A DNA stretch of 64,000 nt from Osedax fenrisi (GCA_964019155.1 OZ025243.1:33166028-33230027), one strand, 5' to 3'; numbered from the stretch's first letter, positions 12,821 to 25,427 are shown. The notes: generated by a model from the sequence alone, not told the origin. Translations and numbers: made by a program.

Positions 12821-13109
12821 CTATCGTTACACAGATACGTATGTAACACGTGTATACTGGGTGTATACTGAGTGTAACATACCATTTACGACGTGTGTAC
12901 ATATATACACATAACACATAAATGCACGTGAATATATTACATTTGTATGTGTATATATGTATGGATTTAGTTGAATATGTTTTATAAGAAACTATATATT
13001 GTACCCTGTTAAAATCAGTAAAATATACTTCTTCTATCTAATAATACACTAGTATTTGTAGTTGTATTTATATATATATATATATATATAATTAATTTTA
13101 ATACTAATA

Positions 13110-13750
13110 CTTTACACTAGATTTTAATAGTATTGAATTTCATTGATGATTATTTATAACTTTATAATGATAATAATATAAGTTATAATTGAAAATTATA
13201 ATATTTAAAAATAATCATAATAATAATTATATAGAGTTACCTCTTAAACATTAAGATATTCTTACGGCGTATACATGGCAAAGCTGGTAGAATTCTATTA
13301 CGGCTCGACATAGTATGTGAACACTTTAGAAATTCGATACGGCAGGTGAACTCTATAGCATATTGACACAAAAGACGACCTCTTTAGCAACTTGACACAG
13401 CATATGACCTCTTTAGCAGCTCAATACGGCAATCGAACTCTTTAGATTGGCACGGATCTGTTGTGATAATAGATTTTTCGAATATGATTATTATACAAAT
13501 GTGTTTTTTAATTTAAATAAGAATACGTACATATACAGCTATATTAAGTCTCGACATGGTAGGTGAATTCTTTAGCAACTTGACATGGCATACGACCTCT
13601 TTAGAAACTCGACACGGAAACCGAACTATTTAGATTGACACAGATATGTTGTGATAATAGATTTTTTGAATATGATAAAAGATTAGTATACAAAATTTTT
13701 TTTTAATTTAAATAAGAATACGTACATAAGATTTTAATATTAATGAAATT
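13110..13750 (+). repeat. Dispersed repeat with internal tandem motif (copy A)
   Basis: Within this block, tandem words of about 33-35 bp recur, each with a GACACGGCA-like and a CTCTTTAGCA-like part. They are followed by TGTTGTGATAATAGATTTTT, which occurs twice (near 13453 and 13646). An AGTATTGAATTTCATTGATG-like segment begins the block and recurs in variant form near 13740. The same parts in reverse order and strand are at 23380-23960. No protein is encoded. Confidence 0.75.
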
Positions 13751-14321
13751 CGTTGTGGATTATTTAATAAGTAATAATTTATAATGGCAATTCTTTATGG
13801 TCGTCATGTAGTGATTTTAATAAATCACTAAAAAATTCACGCAAACTTTCTACATTAAATATATTACTTAAACTATGGATACGTTATACAGATTTATAAT
13901 ATTTATTATAATTTGATACAGACATTATCAAATTTAACTTTTAAATGTTAATAAAATATTTGTAAAGTATTATATAAGTATAAACAAAATTATGTACAAT
14001 ATATAATGATTTTATAGTTACAATAATATTGTAAAGTTTTATTTAATTAATTAAAAACGTATACATTTAGTAATTTTTCATTTACCTAATAAAAATTAAT
14101 AATCATTATAATTTACATATATTAAAAAAGTAGGATCAAGAGAACTTTACGATCAATGGACAAATTCGATGGACATCGATATTATTCATAGATTTCCACA
14201 TCTATGAATATATAGATATATAATGTATATAATAATAAGTATATCATATATTAAATTCGTTATTTATATTTAATATATTATATTCGCTATTATATTATAT
14301 GTATAATAAATATACAATTTA

Positions 14322-15240
14322 GGTACCTTTTACGCGTAATATAGAGTTTCAATCATATATATTTAGTCTTATAAATTACGAATTCAATATTATGATATAA
14401 TTATTATAATAATATAATATTTAAGGTACATTTACGCGGAATAGACTATATAATAGAGTTTCAATTATAGTAATACAAATTACGAATTAAATATTATATT
14501 GAATTATTCAATGAATATATGTTACATATAATATAATATTTAATTCGTTACATTTAATACACATATAATTATTATATTAATATATGGGGAATACGGACGG
14601 TAGGCAAAAATTAAATAACTATAAATAGCAAAGTTCATTTTATGCCTTACGCAAATTTATGATACACTCTGAATGCTCACGAAAATAAAATCTAAATGAA
14701 AACATGTATAAATGAATAATTATTTTATAAAAATATACATATACACCATTCATTTTAATTGATTAATTAATATTTGCATATTGATATTTTGGGTTGTTTG
14801 ATTTATTTGGTTTAGCTGCTTTATATACCGAAGTGAGCGTATACAAAGTAATTAGTAACTACGAATATTATATTAGCGCGACGCATGCATTGTAAGACAT
14901 GCATGAACTTTGTTATGTATAGTTATTTAATTTTTGCCTACCGTCCGTACTATCCTTAATATGTGATATATTTAAATAATATAATATTAAATAATTATTA
15001 TATTACATATTATTATAATATCATATTACATATTAAATATGTAATTTAAATATTATTATTATAATTATATGTAAAATAAATATACAATTTATGTACCTTT
15101 TACTCGTGATATAGAGTTCCAATTATATAAATGTATGATACAAATTATGAATTCAAAAATATGTATAATAAATATACCATATAGGTAACTTTTACGTATA
15201 ATATAGAGTTTTAATTATTTAAATTTATATAAAATAAATA
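14322..15240. repeat. Tandem repeat, about 90-103 bp units, split by a MITE
   Basis: Units contain GGTACCTTTTACGCGTAATA then TAGAGTTTCAATTATA then ACAAATTACGAATT. Unit starts are visible at about 14322, 14425, 15094 and 15184. The gap between the second and third holds the 370-bp MITE at 14586-14955. Units are diverged. Confidence 0.7.
14586..14955. mobile_element. MITE, 32-bp core TIR, 9-bp target duplication
   Basis: The identical inverted cores are 14592-14623 and 14918-14949 (TACGGACGGTAGGCAAAAAT then 12 more bases). The similarity continues inward through GCAAAGTTCAT. The outer ends are GGGGAA and, read inward from the right, GGATAG. The flanks TTAATATAT (14577-14585) and TTAATATGT (14956-14964) agree at 8 of 9. 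A 9-bp duplication with GG-starting ends suggests Merlin or Mutator-like transposases, but no transposase is present. The element sits inside a tandem array. Confidence 0.88.
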
Positions 15241-15881
15241 ATTTTAATTCAGGAAGTAAACAATGTTTATTATCATTATAATCCGGATTATAACGACATA
15301 ATAATCATATTATAAACGATTATAATGTTATTATTATTATAATAAAATAAATTATAAATTGTGTTCTTATCTAATTAGTTTTAAATAGTTATCATAATTT
15401 ATTCAAATAGTGTAACCAAAGTAAAACTTGTAATTGAATATCAATTGACTATGAAAAAATATATTTTTAATTTATATTTGTATAAAGTATATATTTTATC
15501 TGTATACCAGTCTTTATATTATTTTCTTATATTTTTACACTTATTTATTTATAATTTAATAGTATATTTCGTAATAATTATTATTATTTATTTTATACAC
15601 TATTTTTTACACTATTAATTTTAATTTGAAAACAATATTATTAATTTTATTTAGTTTATAAATCTAAAGATATTAAGCTTATGAATAAATTATAACTTTG
15701 AATAATATGTGATAATATAATAAGTTTAACTTAGTTATTTATTATTTTATAATTTAATACTATATTTTACAACTTATGATATAAAAATTAATATTATTTA
15801 TGTAGAGAATATCTAATATGGCCCCGATATGTATTGATAAATTTATGGGGTCAAGTTTATATATTACATGTATTGCTATAG

Positions 15882-15890
15882 TATATATAT

Positions 15891-15941
<51 letters not shown>
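15882..15941. repeat. (TA)n microsatellite
   Basis: TA run with one AAATA interruption. The surrounding 15245-16500 is AT-rich. It contains two diverged direct copies of a segment around 16125-16250 and 16320-16490 (TATCTAAACACTCATTTATA, AGCAAACAAATTATTCTGAG), about 196 bp apart. No gene is seen. Confidence 0.85.
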
Positions 15942-15944
<3 letters not shown>

Positions 15945-16518
15945 TATATGCTATAGCTAAACATATATATTTTAATTGTATAATAATATACATACTTTTA
16001 TTTTAATTTTTTCACAGATTTTATAAAATGCTATACATCATAATTATATTTGAGAATATTGTCTATCTTGAATTGGGCATACATATGTTATTTATATATA
16101 GCAAAATAAATTAGGTTGATCGCGTCAGTACTTTTTATCTAAACACTCATTTATATACTCAAACATAGCAAACAAATTATTCTGAGAGAAAAGCATATAT
16201 ATGTATAATTTATTTATATTTGGGTATATAACTGAGTTAGGTATTATTATAATAATTATAATAACTATAATAATTAAACAACGTTATATTTTTAATAATT
16301 TTATCAGTTGAACATTTTGGTGGATCACTTCAGTACTATTATCTAAACACTCATTTATAAACACAAATATAGCAAACAAATTATTCTGAGAAAAAAGCAT
16401 ATATATATATATATATATTATATGAATATATATATATATGTATAATTTATTTATATTTGAGTGTATAACTGAATTAGGTATTATTATAATAATTATAATA
16501 ACTATATTAATTAGAGGG

Positions 16519-16712
16519 GACAGTATGACATGATATAACGTGACAGTACGGTGGTCTGAAAGTATGATATGATGTAACGTGACATTACAATATGATATAA
16601 CATGACAGTACGATGGTCTGAAAGTATGATATGATGTAACGTGACAATACAATATTATATAACGTGATAGTACGGTGGTCTGAAAGTATAATATGATGTA
16701 ACGTGACAGTAC
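16519..16712. repeat. 62-bp minisatellite
   Basis: A 62-bp unit made of a 39-bp part (GTACGGTGGTCTGAAAGTAT and flanks) and a 23-bp part (TACAATATGATATAACAT) repeats nearly three times. It directly abuts the LINE fragment. Frames reading it as protein are artefacts of the repeat. Confidence 0.88.
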
Positions 16713-17283
16713 ATTGTGCTAGAGGACGAAATGGCTCATAAACTTGTCCTTTGGGAACCGACAAATGGTAGTGCAAGAAGAGGTCGCAAAACCATCACTT
16801 TTGTAGATAATCTAAGAGAAGACATAGGACTAGACGATATACATGAGATAAAGACGATGACCCAGCAAACAGTAAGAGAAGCATAATAGCAGCATAACAG
16901 CAAATTCTAGAGCCTCAAATGTTTACCTTGTGCTATTATGCTGCTATTAAATGTCTATTATGCTGCTATTATGCTGCTATTAATTTGTAATGATATTATG
17001 CTGCTGTTATGCTGCTGTTATAGCAGCATAATATACATTTAAAATTATCAGCAGCATAACATCAGCATAATATCATTAAAAATTAATAGCAGCATAATAG
17101 CAGCATAATAGACATTTAATAGCAGCATAATAGCACAATGTAAAATTTGAGGCTCTAGAATTTGCTGTTATGCTGCTATTATGCTGCTCTTACTGTTTGC
17201 TGGGGATGTTGGACAGAGATGTTTGGAGTATAAAGGAAAAGAAAATTCGAGCGAGAGCTCAACATAAGTAAGTAAGTAAGTAA
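16711..17283 (+). pseudogene. LINE ORF C-terminus and (TAAG)n tail, interrupted by a MITE
   Basis: The frame 16711-16860 reads VLEDEMAHKLVLWEPTNGSA, RRGRKTITFVDNLREDIGL, then HEIKTM. After the MITE it resumes with DRDVWSIKEKKIRARAQHK and a TAA at 17269-17271. The W-P-x-G, RRGR and DRDVW pattern is the C-terminal zone of endonuclease-reverse transcriptase proteins of RTE/CR1-like LINEs, beyond the RT thumb. The 3' tail is (TAAG)n to about 17283. Removing the MITE and one copy of its 5-bp flank leaves the frame continuous, so this LINE was still readable when the MITE arrived. The 5' part is missing. Confidence 0.82.
16861..17204. mobile_element. Fold-back MITE inside a LINE
   Basis: The ends are CCCAGCAAACAGTAAGAG and its complement. 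The inverted similarity runs nearly the whole length, including TCTAGAGCCTCAAAT. Inside are many copies of a 12-13 bp word, AGCAGCATAATA or its complement, so the element can fold into one hairpin. The flanks GATGA (16856-16860) and GATGT (17205-17209) match at 4 of 5. It is non-coding. The superfamily is not assigned. Confidence 0.9.
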
Positions 17284-17929
17284 ACTGTGATATAATGATC
17301 CAAGTTTCAACTAGTTAAATATGGATCAGCTATATCCAAGTTTACACCAGTTTAAAAAAATAACTTGGATCAAACTGTGGTATAATGATCCAAGTTTTAA
17401 CTAGTTAAATATGGATCAGCTAAATCCAAGTTTACACCAGTTTAAAAAAATAACTTGGATCAAACTGTGGTATAATGATCCGAGTTTTAACTAGTTAAAT
17501 ATGGATCAGCTAAATCCAAGTTTACACCAGTTTAAAAAAATAACTTGGATCAAACTGTGGTATAATGATCCAAGTTTCAACTAGTTAAATATGGATCAGC
17601 TAAATCCAAGTTTACACCAGTTTAAAAAAAATAACTTGGATCAAACTGTTGTATAATGATCCAAGTTTCAACTAGTTAAATATGATCCAAGTTTACACCA
17701 CCTAGATCCAAGTTTGGACCAGATTCCCCCAGTTTCCCCCAGTTTACACCAGTTTAAAAAAATAACTTGGATCAAACTGTTGTATAATGATCCAAGTTTC
17801 AACTAGTTACATATGATCCTAGTTTACACCACCTAGATCCAAGTTTGGACCAGATTCCCCCAGTTTCCCCCAGTTTCCCCCAGTTTCCCAGTTTGATCCA
17901 AGTTAAACACGAGTTTTGAATACTGGGAT
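17284..17929. repeat. Tandem repeats, 90-bp units, ending in the right 34-bp inverted repeat
   Basis: ACTGTGRTATAATGATCC starts at 17284, 17374, 17464 and 17554, an exact 90-bp period. The next starts at 17645, and later units add CACCACCTAGATCCAAG and CCCCCAGTTT words. Units are almost identical. The block ends with the 34-bp sequence shared with 8107-8140. Confidence 0.92.
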
Positions 17930-17944
17930 CTTACTTGACTTATT

Positions 17945-18484
17945 ATCAACATGTAATCCTATATATTCCTACTCTTCTACATAGCATCTAACATGTTATA
18001 TGATAATATACAATACCAATATATAATTTAAGTATATATATATAACTATAGCACTACATCTTATTAATAAATTATGTTATATTTAATTGAAATACAATAA
18101 TCTGTCATAAACAAAACTATAGGTTAGAATTTTAAATGTACATATTTGTATATTAAATAAAAAATTCATAAATATACTTCTATATATACTACATGTGTCA
18201 TATATTTAAACAGCTACTGACGCTATCTATCCATATCCCCATCATGTATTTACTTTACATTATAACTTCCAAGTATCGTGATATTGCTCCACATTATATT
18301 TGTTTGGAATTATAATATAATATAATATTATATTACTCATTATTATTTATTTATTAAAATATGTATTATATATGTTAATATTCACCTCTTATATATTGTT
18401 TTTCTGATGCTATAACATAATTTTAGTTTAGATGTTTTATAAATATATAATTAGAATTATTATGTGTTCATTATACCAATAAAT

Positions 18485-18533
<49 letters not shown>

Positions 18534-19140
18534 ATATAATAAGTTATATAATACATAAAGTATTTTACGAGATTAAAAGTAGTATACATTATAATTAGAG
18601 GAAGAAATAAATATGATTATACACGTGGTGTTATTATATCTATCTGAAGATATTATCCTGATAATCATGAGAATTATTATAATAACAATCTTATATATAG
18701 AACATACTAATTTTCTTTAAAAACTATAAATCATTAAACTTATATTTATTAAATATTTTTTAATATGAACCATGCATTCAAATAGTATCGATAATAATAT
18801 CAAAATATAAACGTAGCTATATATATCTAAGTTTATAAAAGCTAAGTTTGTTTATTTAATTATGAATATATAACATGTAATCTCTATACGATTAACACTC
18901 TGTATGAAAATATTCCACGAATATCCTCACATATTCGAGAGAGAAGAACAAGATTTGTTAGTAATTGCTATATGAATACATCATCATCGAGGTTCTATAC
19001 TGGATAAAGATACATGTTCAAACTAATGTCCAATAAATAACTATATTTATCAATTAAAGGATGACATTTGACTAAATCATGTTGAAGTAAGATATTCTAT
19101 GATGGATAGAAATGTATTAAAATAAAAATGGCTCGGCATA
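17945..19140. other. AT-rich spacer with (TA)n at 18488-18532
   Basis: No gene or element is recognised. Confidence 0.5.
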
Positions 19141-19162
19141 ACAAGCCTACTCGATAAGATAT

Positions 19163-19220
<58 letters not shown>
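19163..19220. repeat. (TA)n microsatellite
   Basis: Pure TA run. A second one lies at 19629-19687. Confidence 0.95.
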
Positions 19221-19224
<4 letters not shown>

Positions 19225-19625
19225 CACATGTCAACTCCTATGGCCAACTGTACATTCAATATACAAGCAAGTATACTGATATATTTTGTAATGTTATACA
19301 TTACTTATTCCTAAAATAGTATACCATATACATAGGTTAACATTATTATCATATAATAGCATAATATTTATTATTAATAATAGTATATTATCAAAAATAT
19401 TGTATGAAAAATAATAATTATTATTATTAATACCATTTATGTTGATATTTCTATTACATAATTATATCTCGAATACTATAGTATATAATAATTATTTACT
19501 ATAATTATTAATTTTAATATTCATAATTATAAATAAAATATTATTAAACACTTATATTATTATAGGGAATTTATAATTAGAATTTATATGAAATAATACG
19601 CATTAATAAAACGGTTTATATAAGT

Positions 19626-19693
<68 letters not shown>

Positions 19694-19834
19694 TAACCTG
19701 TTGGTATCATTTGATTTATATTATTATTAGATTCAAATTCGTTATCTAATGATATGATTATTATTTATTTTAAATATATTAATATATTTGTGTATACAAT
19801 ACACTATATAGTATCATAGGATTAGTATCATATT

Positions 19835-20200
19835 AGTATCATATTATCACATGTGACAATCGCAGAAAATTGTATTCACTGCATTTATAAATTCAACTGC
19901 TAATAAATTCAGCTGGTAGTACTATTTGTTCATACCAGTACACATGTGTACTTATATAATCATTCTAATAACATGTGCCAAGATACTATTATTAAGCGCA
20001 TCGTGCTGCAATTGGAGTGACATTCTTTCAACCAAACATTACCTACTAAACCTAGGTATGTATAAATAAGTGTGCTATTGACCTATTCGATATACTTGTG
20101 ATGGAGGCTAGTCTCAATAATTTATATAGAAATTACTACCGTAATGGATTATTGTAATATCCACGTTATGGCGGCCTCTTCGACAATTTACTTTATATTT
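19835..20200 (+). other. More balanced-composition island, unassigned
   Basis: The segment is noticeably richer in G and C than its surroundings. It includes a TATA-like TGTATAAATAAG near 20059 and a very short frame from ATGGAGGCTAG at 20101 that ends after 18 codons. It may be single-copy host DNA (promoter or exon) or an unrecognised element. No function can be supported. Confidence 0.25.
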
Positions 20201-20620
20201 TTATATAAGTACGGTTCATTGAGTGTTACATTATAATATATATCAATAAATAATAGTATTGATATTAATGAATAATAATAAGTAAATATAATTAGTTTAA
20301 ATATACTTTAATATAAATAATTATAAGTTTTGTTATTTAAAATATATTATTATTTTATTAAATTATAATATAATAAATATTTATGAATATTAACTCAGCA
20401 ATATGTTATATCTGATTGTATTATAATTAGTGTTGCAGTATCTGATACAGTAGTCTACAATGTTGTTATTAATATTAATTATATAATTATAATATCAAAA
20501 ATATAAAATTAAAATTGTAATATATAATTATGATGTAAGTAATCGGATGACATATTGATAATCTAAATATGTATATAAATTAAATTAAAATAATAATAAT
20601 AATAATAAAATAATAATAAT

Positions 20621-20831
<211 letters not shown>

Positions 20832-21309
20832 TAGAGATGATAATTTTAATAATAAAGTAACATTTATAATTGGACTGTAGTTCGGAAATGAAAAAATGCA
20901 GCCAATAAATAATTGTCATTGATACTAGGTATATATATCATTCATATACATATTATTATATAGATTTAAGTCTCAATAGTGACGAAAATATTTATTTATA
21001 AAAAAATATTAGTGTGTGTACTATAGCTTATAATTTATACTTCAATATTAATAAGTATATATTGTATTCTAGATCTCATCTAGAATTTGTATTAACAGTA
21101 TGGACACTTATCGTGTAGTTGAAAAGATATATATGGCTTAAATACAACTTGAAAAAGTCCAATTTTTTTTAATATTCGTTTTTTATTTATTGTCAAATTT
21201 ATATCAAAGTTATATCGAGTGAATTACAGTTATTTTATATTTATATATTCTTTATAATTAAGCTGAATTATATTCGATTATATAATGAATTAAAACTCTA
21301 GAATGGTTG

Positions 21310-21340
<31 letters not shown>

Positions 21341-21489
21341 TTTATTAGAAGAAAGTTGTATATATATATATATCATGTGAATTATTAAATTCATTATATT
21401 ATTGTTTCCTCTAAAAGGCTTCAGATGAAGATAATTATCTTTTCTATGCTGTCGCCTGCATCACCATCACCAGAACTGCCCACCATCAC

Positions 21490-21785
<296 letters not shown>

Positions 21786-21819
21786 TAACATATATAATTT
21801 TTTTTTTTTTAATTTTTTT

Positions 21820-22746
21820 TTAATTTTTAATTTTTTTTTGTATCTCAATGAGTTGATTTTTTATTTTTTTTTTATATGAATTTTTGTTTTTTATAATTTG
21901 GATATCTCCATTTAGATCATTCCATAACTTAGGTCCCATGGTTAGGATACTATTTATTAGTTGACTTTTTTTTGTATAAGGTATTTTGTAGATAGGTGAT
22001 TTCCTTAATTTATTTTTATTTTTATTTTCGTGTTTTTTATGTATGTTATAAATATTTTGTGGTAGATTATTATTGTGATGGTCATGCATGTATATTAGCG
22101 TATTATATTTTATTAAACTATTGAGTTTTAATATATTATTCCTTTCAAATAGCAAATTTGTATGTTCTCTGAAATATTTGGTTTTGTTTATTATTCTTAT
22201 GATTTTTTTTTGTGTGAGAATTAAATTTGTAAGATTACTTTTATAAATATTACCCCATATTATATTTCCATACATTATGTGTGGCAGAAATAGGCTGTTA
22301 TATATGATAATCATTGGTTTTGTCTTAATGTATTTTGATAGTCTGCTTATTGAGTAAAGTATTTTCGATAATTTATTATTAAGATTAAATATATGATTTT
22401 TAAAGTTTATATCTTTGTCAATTATTATTCCTAGATATTTATATTCTATTTCATTTTGTATTGATATGTTATTTATTTTTAGATGTATGTTACTGTATTT
22501 TCTCGAGTTAAAATTGACTATTTTAGTTTTATTGATATTTATTTTAAGTTTATTAAATGTGTACCATTTTTCTATTTTTGTAATCATATTATCTATGGTA
22601 TATTTTAATTTTTCATTGTTTTCACTTGTAAATGTTATTGCTGTATCATCAGCATATACTATAAGTTTTACTTGTTGGTTATTATTGAATAATAATGATA
22701 GGTCATTATTAAATAAAATAAATAAATAATAATATAAAGTAATAAT
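21820..22746 (-). CDS. LINE reverse transcriptase fragment, open frame
   Basis: The frame is open without stops from about 22746 to the stop at 21820-21822, so it extends upstream of the first ATG at 22587. It begins just after where motif B should be (FILFNNDLSLLF). It then has an intact motif C (VYADDTA) and the thumb (YKYLGIIIDKDINFKNHI). The C-terminal part includes LRKSPIYKIPYTKKSQLINS and GPKLWNDL, a pattern common near the end of LINE ORF2 proteins. It is 5'-truncated, as is usual for LINE copies, and lacks the endonuclease and most of the RT. Its family differs from the LINEs at 1 and 34 kb. The absence of lesions in more than 900 bp suggests recent insertion. Confidence 0.88.
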   Translation of the reverse strand: MITLYYYLFILFNNDLSLLFNNNQQVKLIVYADDTAITFTSENNEKLKYTIDNMITKIEKWYTFNKLKININKTKIVNFNSRKYSNIHLKINNISIQNEIEYKYLGIIIDKDINFKNHIFNLNNKLSKILYSISRLSKYIKTKPMIIIYNSLFLPHIMYGNIIWGNIYKSNLTNLILTQKKIIRIINKTKYFREHTNLLFERNNILKLNSLIKYNTLIYMHDHHNNNLPQNIYNIHKKHENKNKNKLRKSPIYKIPYTKKSQLINSILTMGPKLWNDLNGDIQIIKNKNSYKKKIKNQLIEIQKKIKN

Positions 22747-22786
22747 TTATTTGCTAATACATATATTAAAAAATAGATCCTCTATA

Positions 22787-22825
<39 letters not shown>

Positions 22826-22833
<8 letters not shown>

Positions 22834-22950
22834 TATTATTATTATTATTATCATACTGGGTTTTAACAACCTGGTAAGTTGTAAAAGCAGAGCTATTAGA
22901 GACAATTACTGTTATTATTCTAAAAAGTCATAAAAAGTATTCCTATTATA
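22826..22950 (-). repeat. Possible LINE/SINE 3' end with (ATA)n tail
   Basis: On the minus strand a mixed-composition segment (AGCTCTGCTTTTACAACTT, CAGGTTGTTAAAACCCAGTA) ends in (GATAATAAT)-like repeats and then (TA)n. That is the look of a retroelement 3' end. No second copy is seen in the window. Confidence 0.3.
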
Positions 22951-23379
22951 ATTGGACAAATAAATTCCTAAAAAAAAACATAAAATAATAATACAACATA
23001 TGTAATATCTAAGGTTTACCTGTTTACACTAAATCTAGTTATGAATAAGATATAATAATTATACTTGTGTAAGAATAGACAAAATATCAAATATTCATTA
23101 TGTAATATAACAATATAAAATAAACATTAATAAAACTAAAACAAAACAAAAAAACTAAAAATAGTAAAGAAATATTCATAATAGTAAATATATGACTTTA
23201 ATATAAAGAATAATATATGTGTATATTGGAAAATATTCAAAAACAAATTAAAAAAATATAGAATCATATTTTAGAAAGTTTTCAGTTATTAATTGAACAA
23301 AAATATGTAGAGATACATTATGTTACTTATTTAATATAACACATATACATTTTAATATTACATTTTAAAAAAACGTAAA

Positions 23380-23960
23380 TAATCTTTTTTTCATATTCAA
23401 AAAATCTATTATCACAATAGATTATCTCTAATCTATTAAATAGTTCGTCTGCCATATCGATATGCTAAATAGTTCACATTCCGTGTCGAGCGGCTATATA
23501 GTTCGTATACAATGTCAATCCGAAATAGAGCTCGTGATTGCTATCATCATTCATACCGTATGTTATGTATATGCCCAAAGAATATCTTAACATAGTAAGA
23601 GGTAACTTTATATAATTAGTATTATGATTATTATTAAATGTTATTATTATCAATTATAAATGTATTAAATAATCCTCAATGAAATTCAATACTATTAAAC
23701 TCTCTTGTAATATATTATATTTAAATTTAAAAAAAAACAGTATTTAATAAAAAATTTTCATAATCGAAAAATTAATTTTCACAACAGATGCATGCCAATA
23801 TGTTAAATAATTAGCTTGTCATGATAAGCTGCTAAATAGGTTGTATACCATTTCTAATTACTAAATAGGTCGTCTGCCATGCCAATTTACTAAATAGTTT
23901 GCTGCCGTGTAGTGCTATTAAAGAAGTCACATAAAGTAAGGAATTTCAAAAAAGGTCATT
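23380..23960 (-). repeat. Dispersed repeat (copy B), inverted relative to 13.1 kb
   Basis: The parts of copy A appear here in opposite orientation: TGCTAAATAGTTC-type tandem words with CCGTGTCGAG, AGTAAGAGGTAACTTTATAT near 23598, CAATGAAATTCAATACTATT near 23677 and TCACAACAGATGCATGCC near 23780. It is more diverged than the MITE copies. It is non-coding. Confidence 0.7.
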
Positions 23961-23964
23961 TGAA

Positions 23965-24750
23965 GTGCCAATATTTATTGTTATTATTAAAGTTATTATT
24001 AATTCTGTAAATCTATAACAGGATTTTATTTTTTATTGTGTTTCAATAATCTGTAAAACCATCTTCTCGCCTTTTTCTTAGGGCTATAAATGACTTTTAA
24101 AGTCTTTTATATTTTATATACTCTTATATAAGTTTTATAATTATATATTAAGTTGGTCTTTACAAAATGTATTTTATACCTATTTGTCTCAAATGTGTCT
24201 CCAAAAAATGTATCGAAAACCTTCTAAAAATATAGGTATTCGAGACCAAAATAGCGAGACTTCTATTTACCGAGTAAAGATAAAATGTATTAAAAATATT
24301 AAACTTATTAAAATTTTTAAAATATTAAAATATAATTTGAGATAGAAAATAGAAATCAATAGACGGTTAAACTTTAATTAAAAATATTATTACAGAAAAG
24401 GGAAATATATACTAATTATCTTTATCAGTATTTAATTCATTTTATAGTATTGGTACATATTACATAATATAATTAATTATATAGTTATAGTTATTAGAAG
24501 GTTTAACAAAATCACAAGTACTTCTTGTATTAATTTTGTTTACTTATTATTTTATAAGCTTATGATCATCCGTGAAAATTGTATTTAAATTGTAATGGTA
24601 ATATATAAGTATTATAAAACTTTAAAACAAATCATGAATAATTGTTATAAATAAATGTAATATGTGTAACAAAACTAGGGATGAATAAGATAATAAATGG
24701 TTCAAGTCTGAAATAACATAAGATGAACATGACCCACTAATTAATATATA
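23965..24750. other. AT-rich spacer
   Basis: No gene or element is recognised. Confidence 0.4.
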
Positions 24751-24752
24751 TA

Positions 24753-25424
24753 CAGTAAAACCTCTCTATAAGAAACTAATTTTGTCAGTACATTTTTTCT
24801 TATAGAGAGGTTTTCTTATAGAGGTTTTTACTTTTCCAAATTATAAATATATATATATATAGTATATTTATGTTAATATATTTATGTTAGTATATAACGT
24901 ATAGTGTTTTTAAATGTATACTGTATTGTTTGCACTTAGACATGTTAATAAATAATAAAATTTTATTAGATTTATATTAGCAATTATAAATTATGAATCA
25001 TCATTGATGAATATAATATAATGAATATTATAATAATCTATTATTTAACAATTAATTGTATAATATAATAAATTGTATCATCAATATATTTAAGGATATA
25101 ACATTTATTAATTAATTTTAATAAATTTATGGATATACATAAAAATAACATGTATTAATTAATTTTATTTATTTCGAGCTATTTATGTAATATAAAATAT
25201 TTGTAAGAAAAAAAATATCTTATATAATAATTAATTTCTATAATTGTTCAATATACAATAATTCATTTAGTTTCTTATAAAGTTTCTTATAAAGAGGTTT
25301 TTCTTATATTTTTCTTATAAAGAGGTTTTTTAATGTGGAAAAGGTTGAATTCCAACCAAATGTGTGAACAATTTTCTTATAAAGATATTTTTCTTATAAA
25401 GATGTTTCTTATAGAGAGGTTTTA

Positions 25425-25427
<3 letters not shown>
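24753..25427. mobile_element. Tigger/pogo-like MITE, 675 bp, TA target
   Basis: Perfect inverted ends of 24 bp begin CAGTAAAACCTCTCTATAAG, and both are flanked by TA (24751-24752 and 25428-25429). The end sequence and TA duplication match the pogo/Tigger branch of the Tc1/mariner superfamily. CTTATARAGAGGTTTTT words recur in both subterminal zones (about 24795-24825 and 25262-25420). The middle is AT-rich and has no transposase frame, so it depends on a transposase from elsewhere. A long (TA)n run follows at 25428-25479. Confidence 0.93.

Larger units (their letters stand above)
8107..17929. mobile_element. Candidate large TIR element (9.8 kb, composite)
   Basis: The ends are identical inverted repeats of 34 bp (8107-8140 and 17896-17929; outer sequence ATCCCAGTATTCAAAACTCG). 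Both are flanked by CTT, a possible 3-bp target duplication. Just inside each end lie tandem repeats built from the same words (TAGATCCAAGTTTA, CACCAGCTAG or CACCACCTAG). The interior holds a satellite, MITEs and a LINE fragment; no transposase is recognised. The LINE at 16.7-17.3 kb ends in a (TAAG)n tail placed inside the right subterminal repeats, as expected if it inserted into a pre-existing larger element. Two independent half-elements in opposite orientation would give the same picture, and the CTT match could be chance. Confidence 0.4.

Noticed and set aside
12257..12914. 76- and 78-codon frames around MITE copy 2
   Set aside because: They run across MITE boundaries and are broken in the other two copies of the element.
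16284..16776. 122- and 63-codon minus-strand frames
   Set aside because: They consist of translated 62-bp minisatellite and AT-rich repeats.
19077..19301. 74-codon frame with a membrane-like centre
   Set aside because: The centre is (TA)n read as alternating Tyr-Ile; the rest has no family signature.
22415..22729. 104-codon plus-strand hydrophobic frame
   Set aside because: It is antisense to an intact LINE RT frame with the YADD motif.
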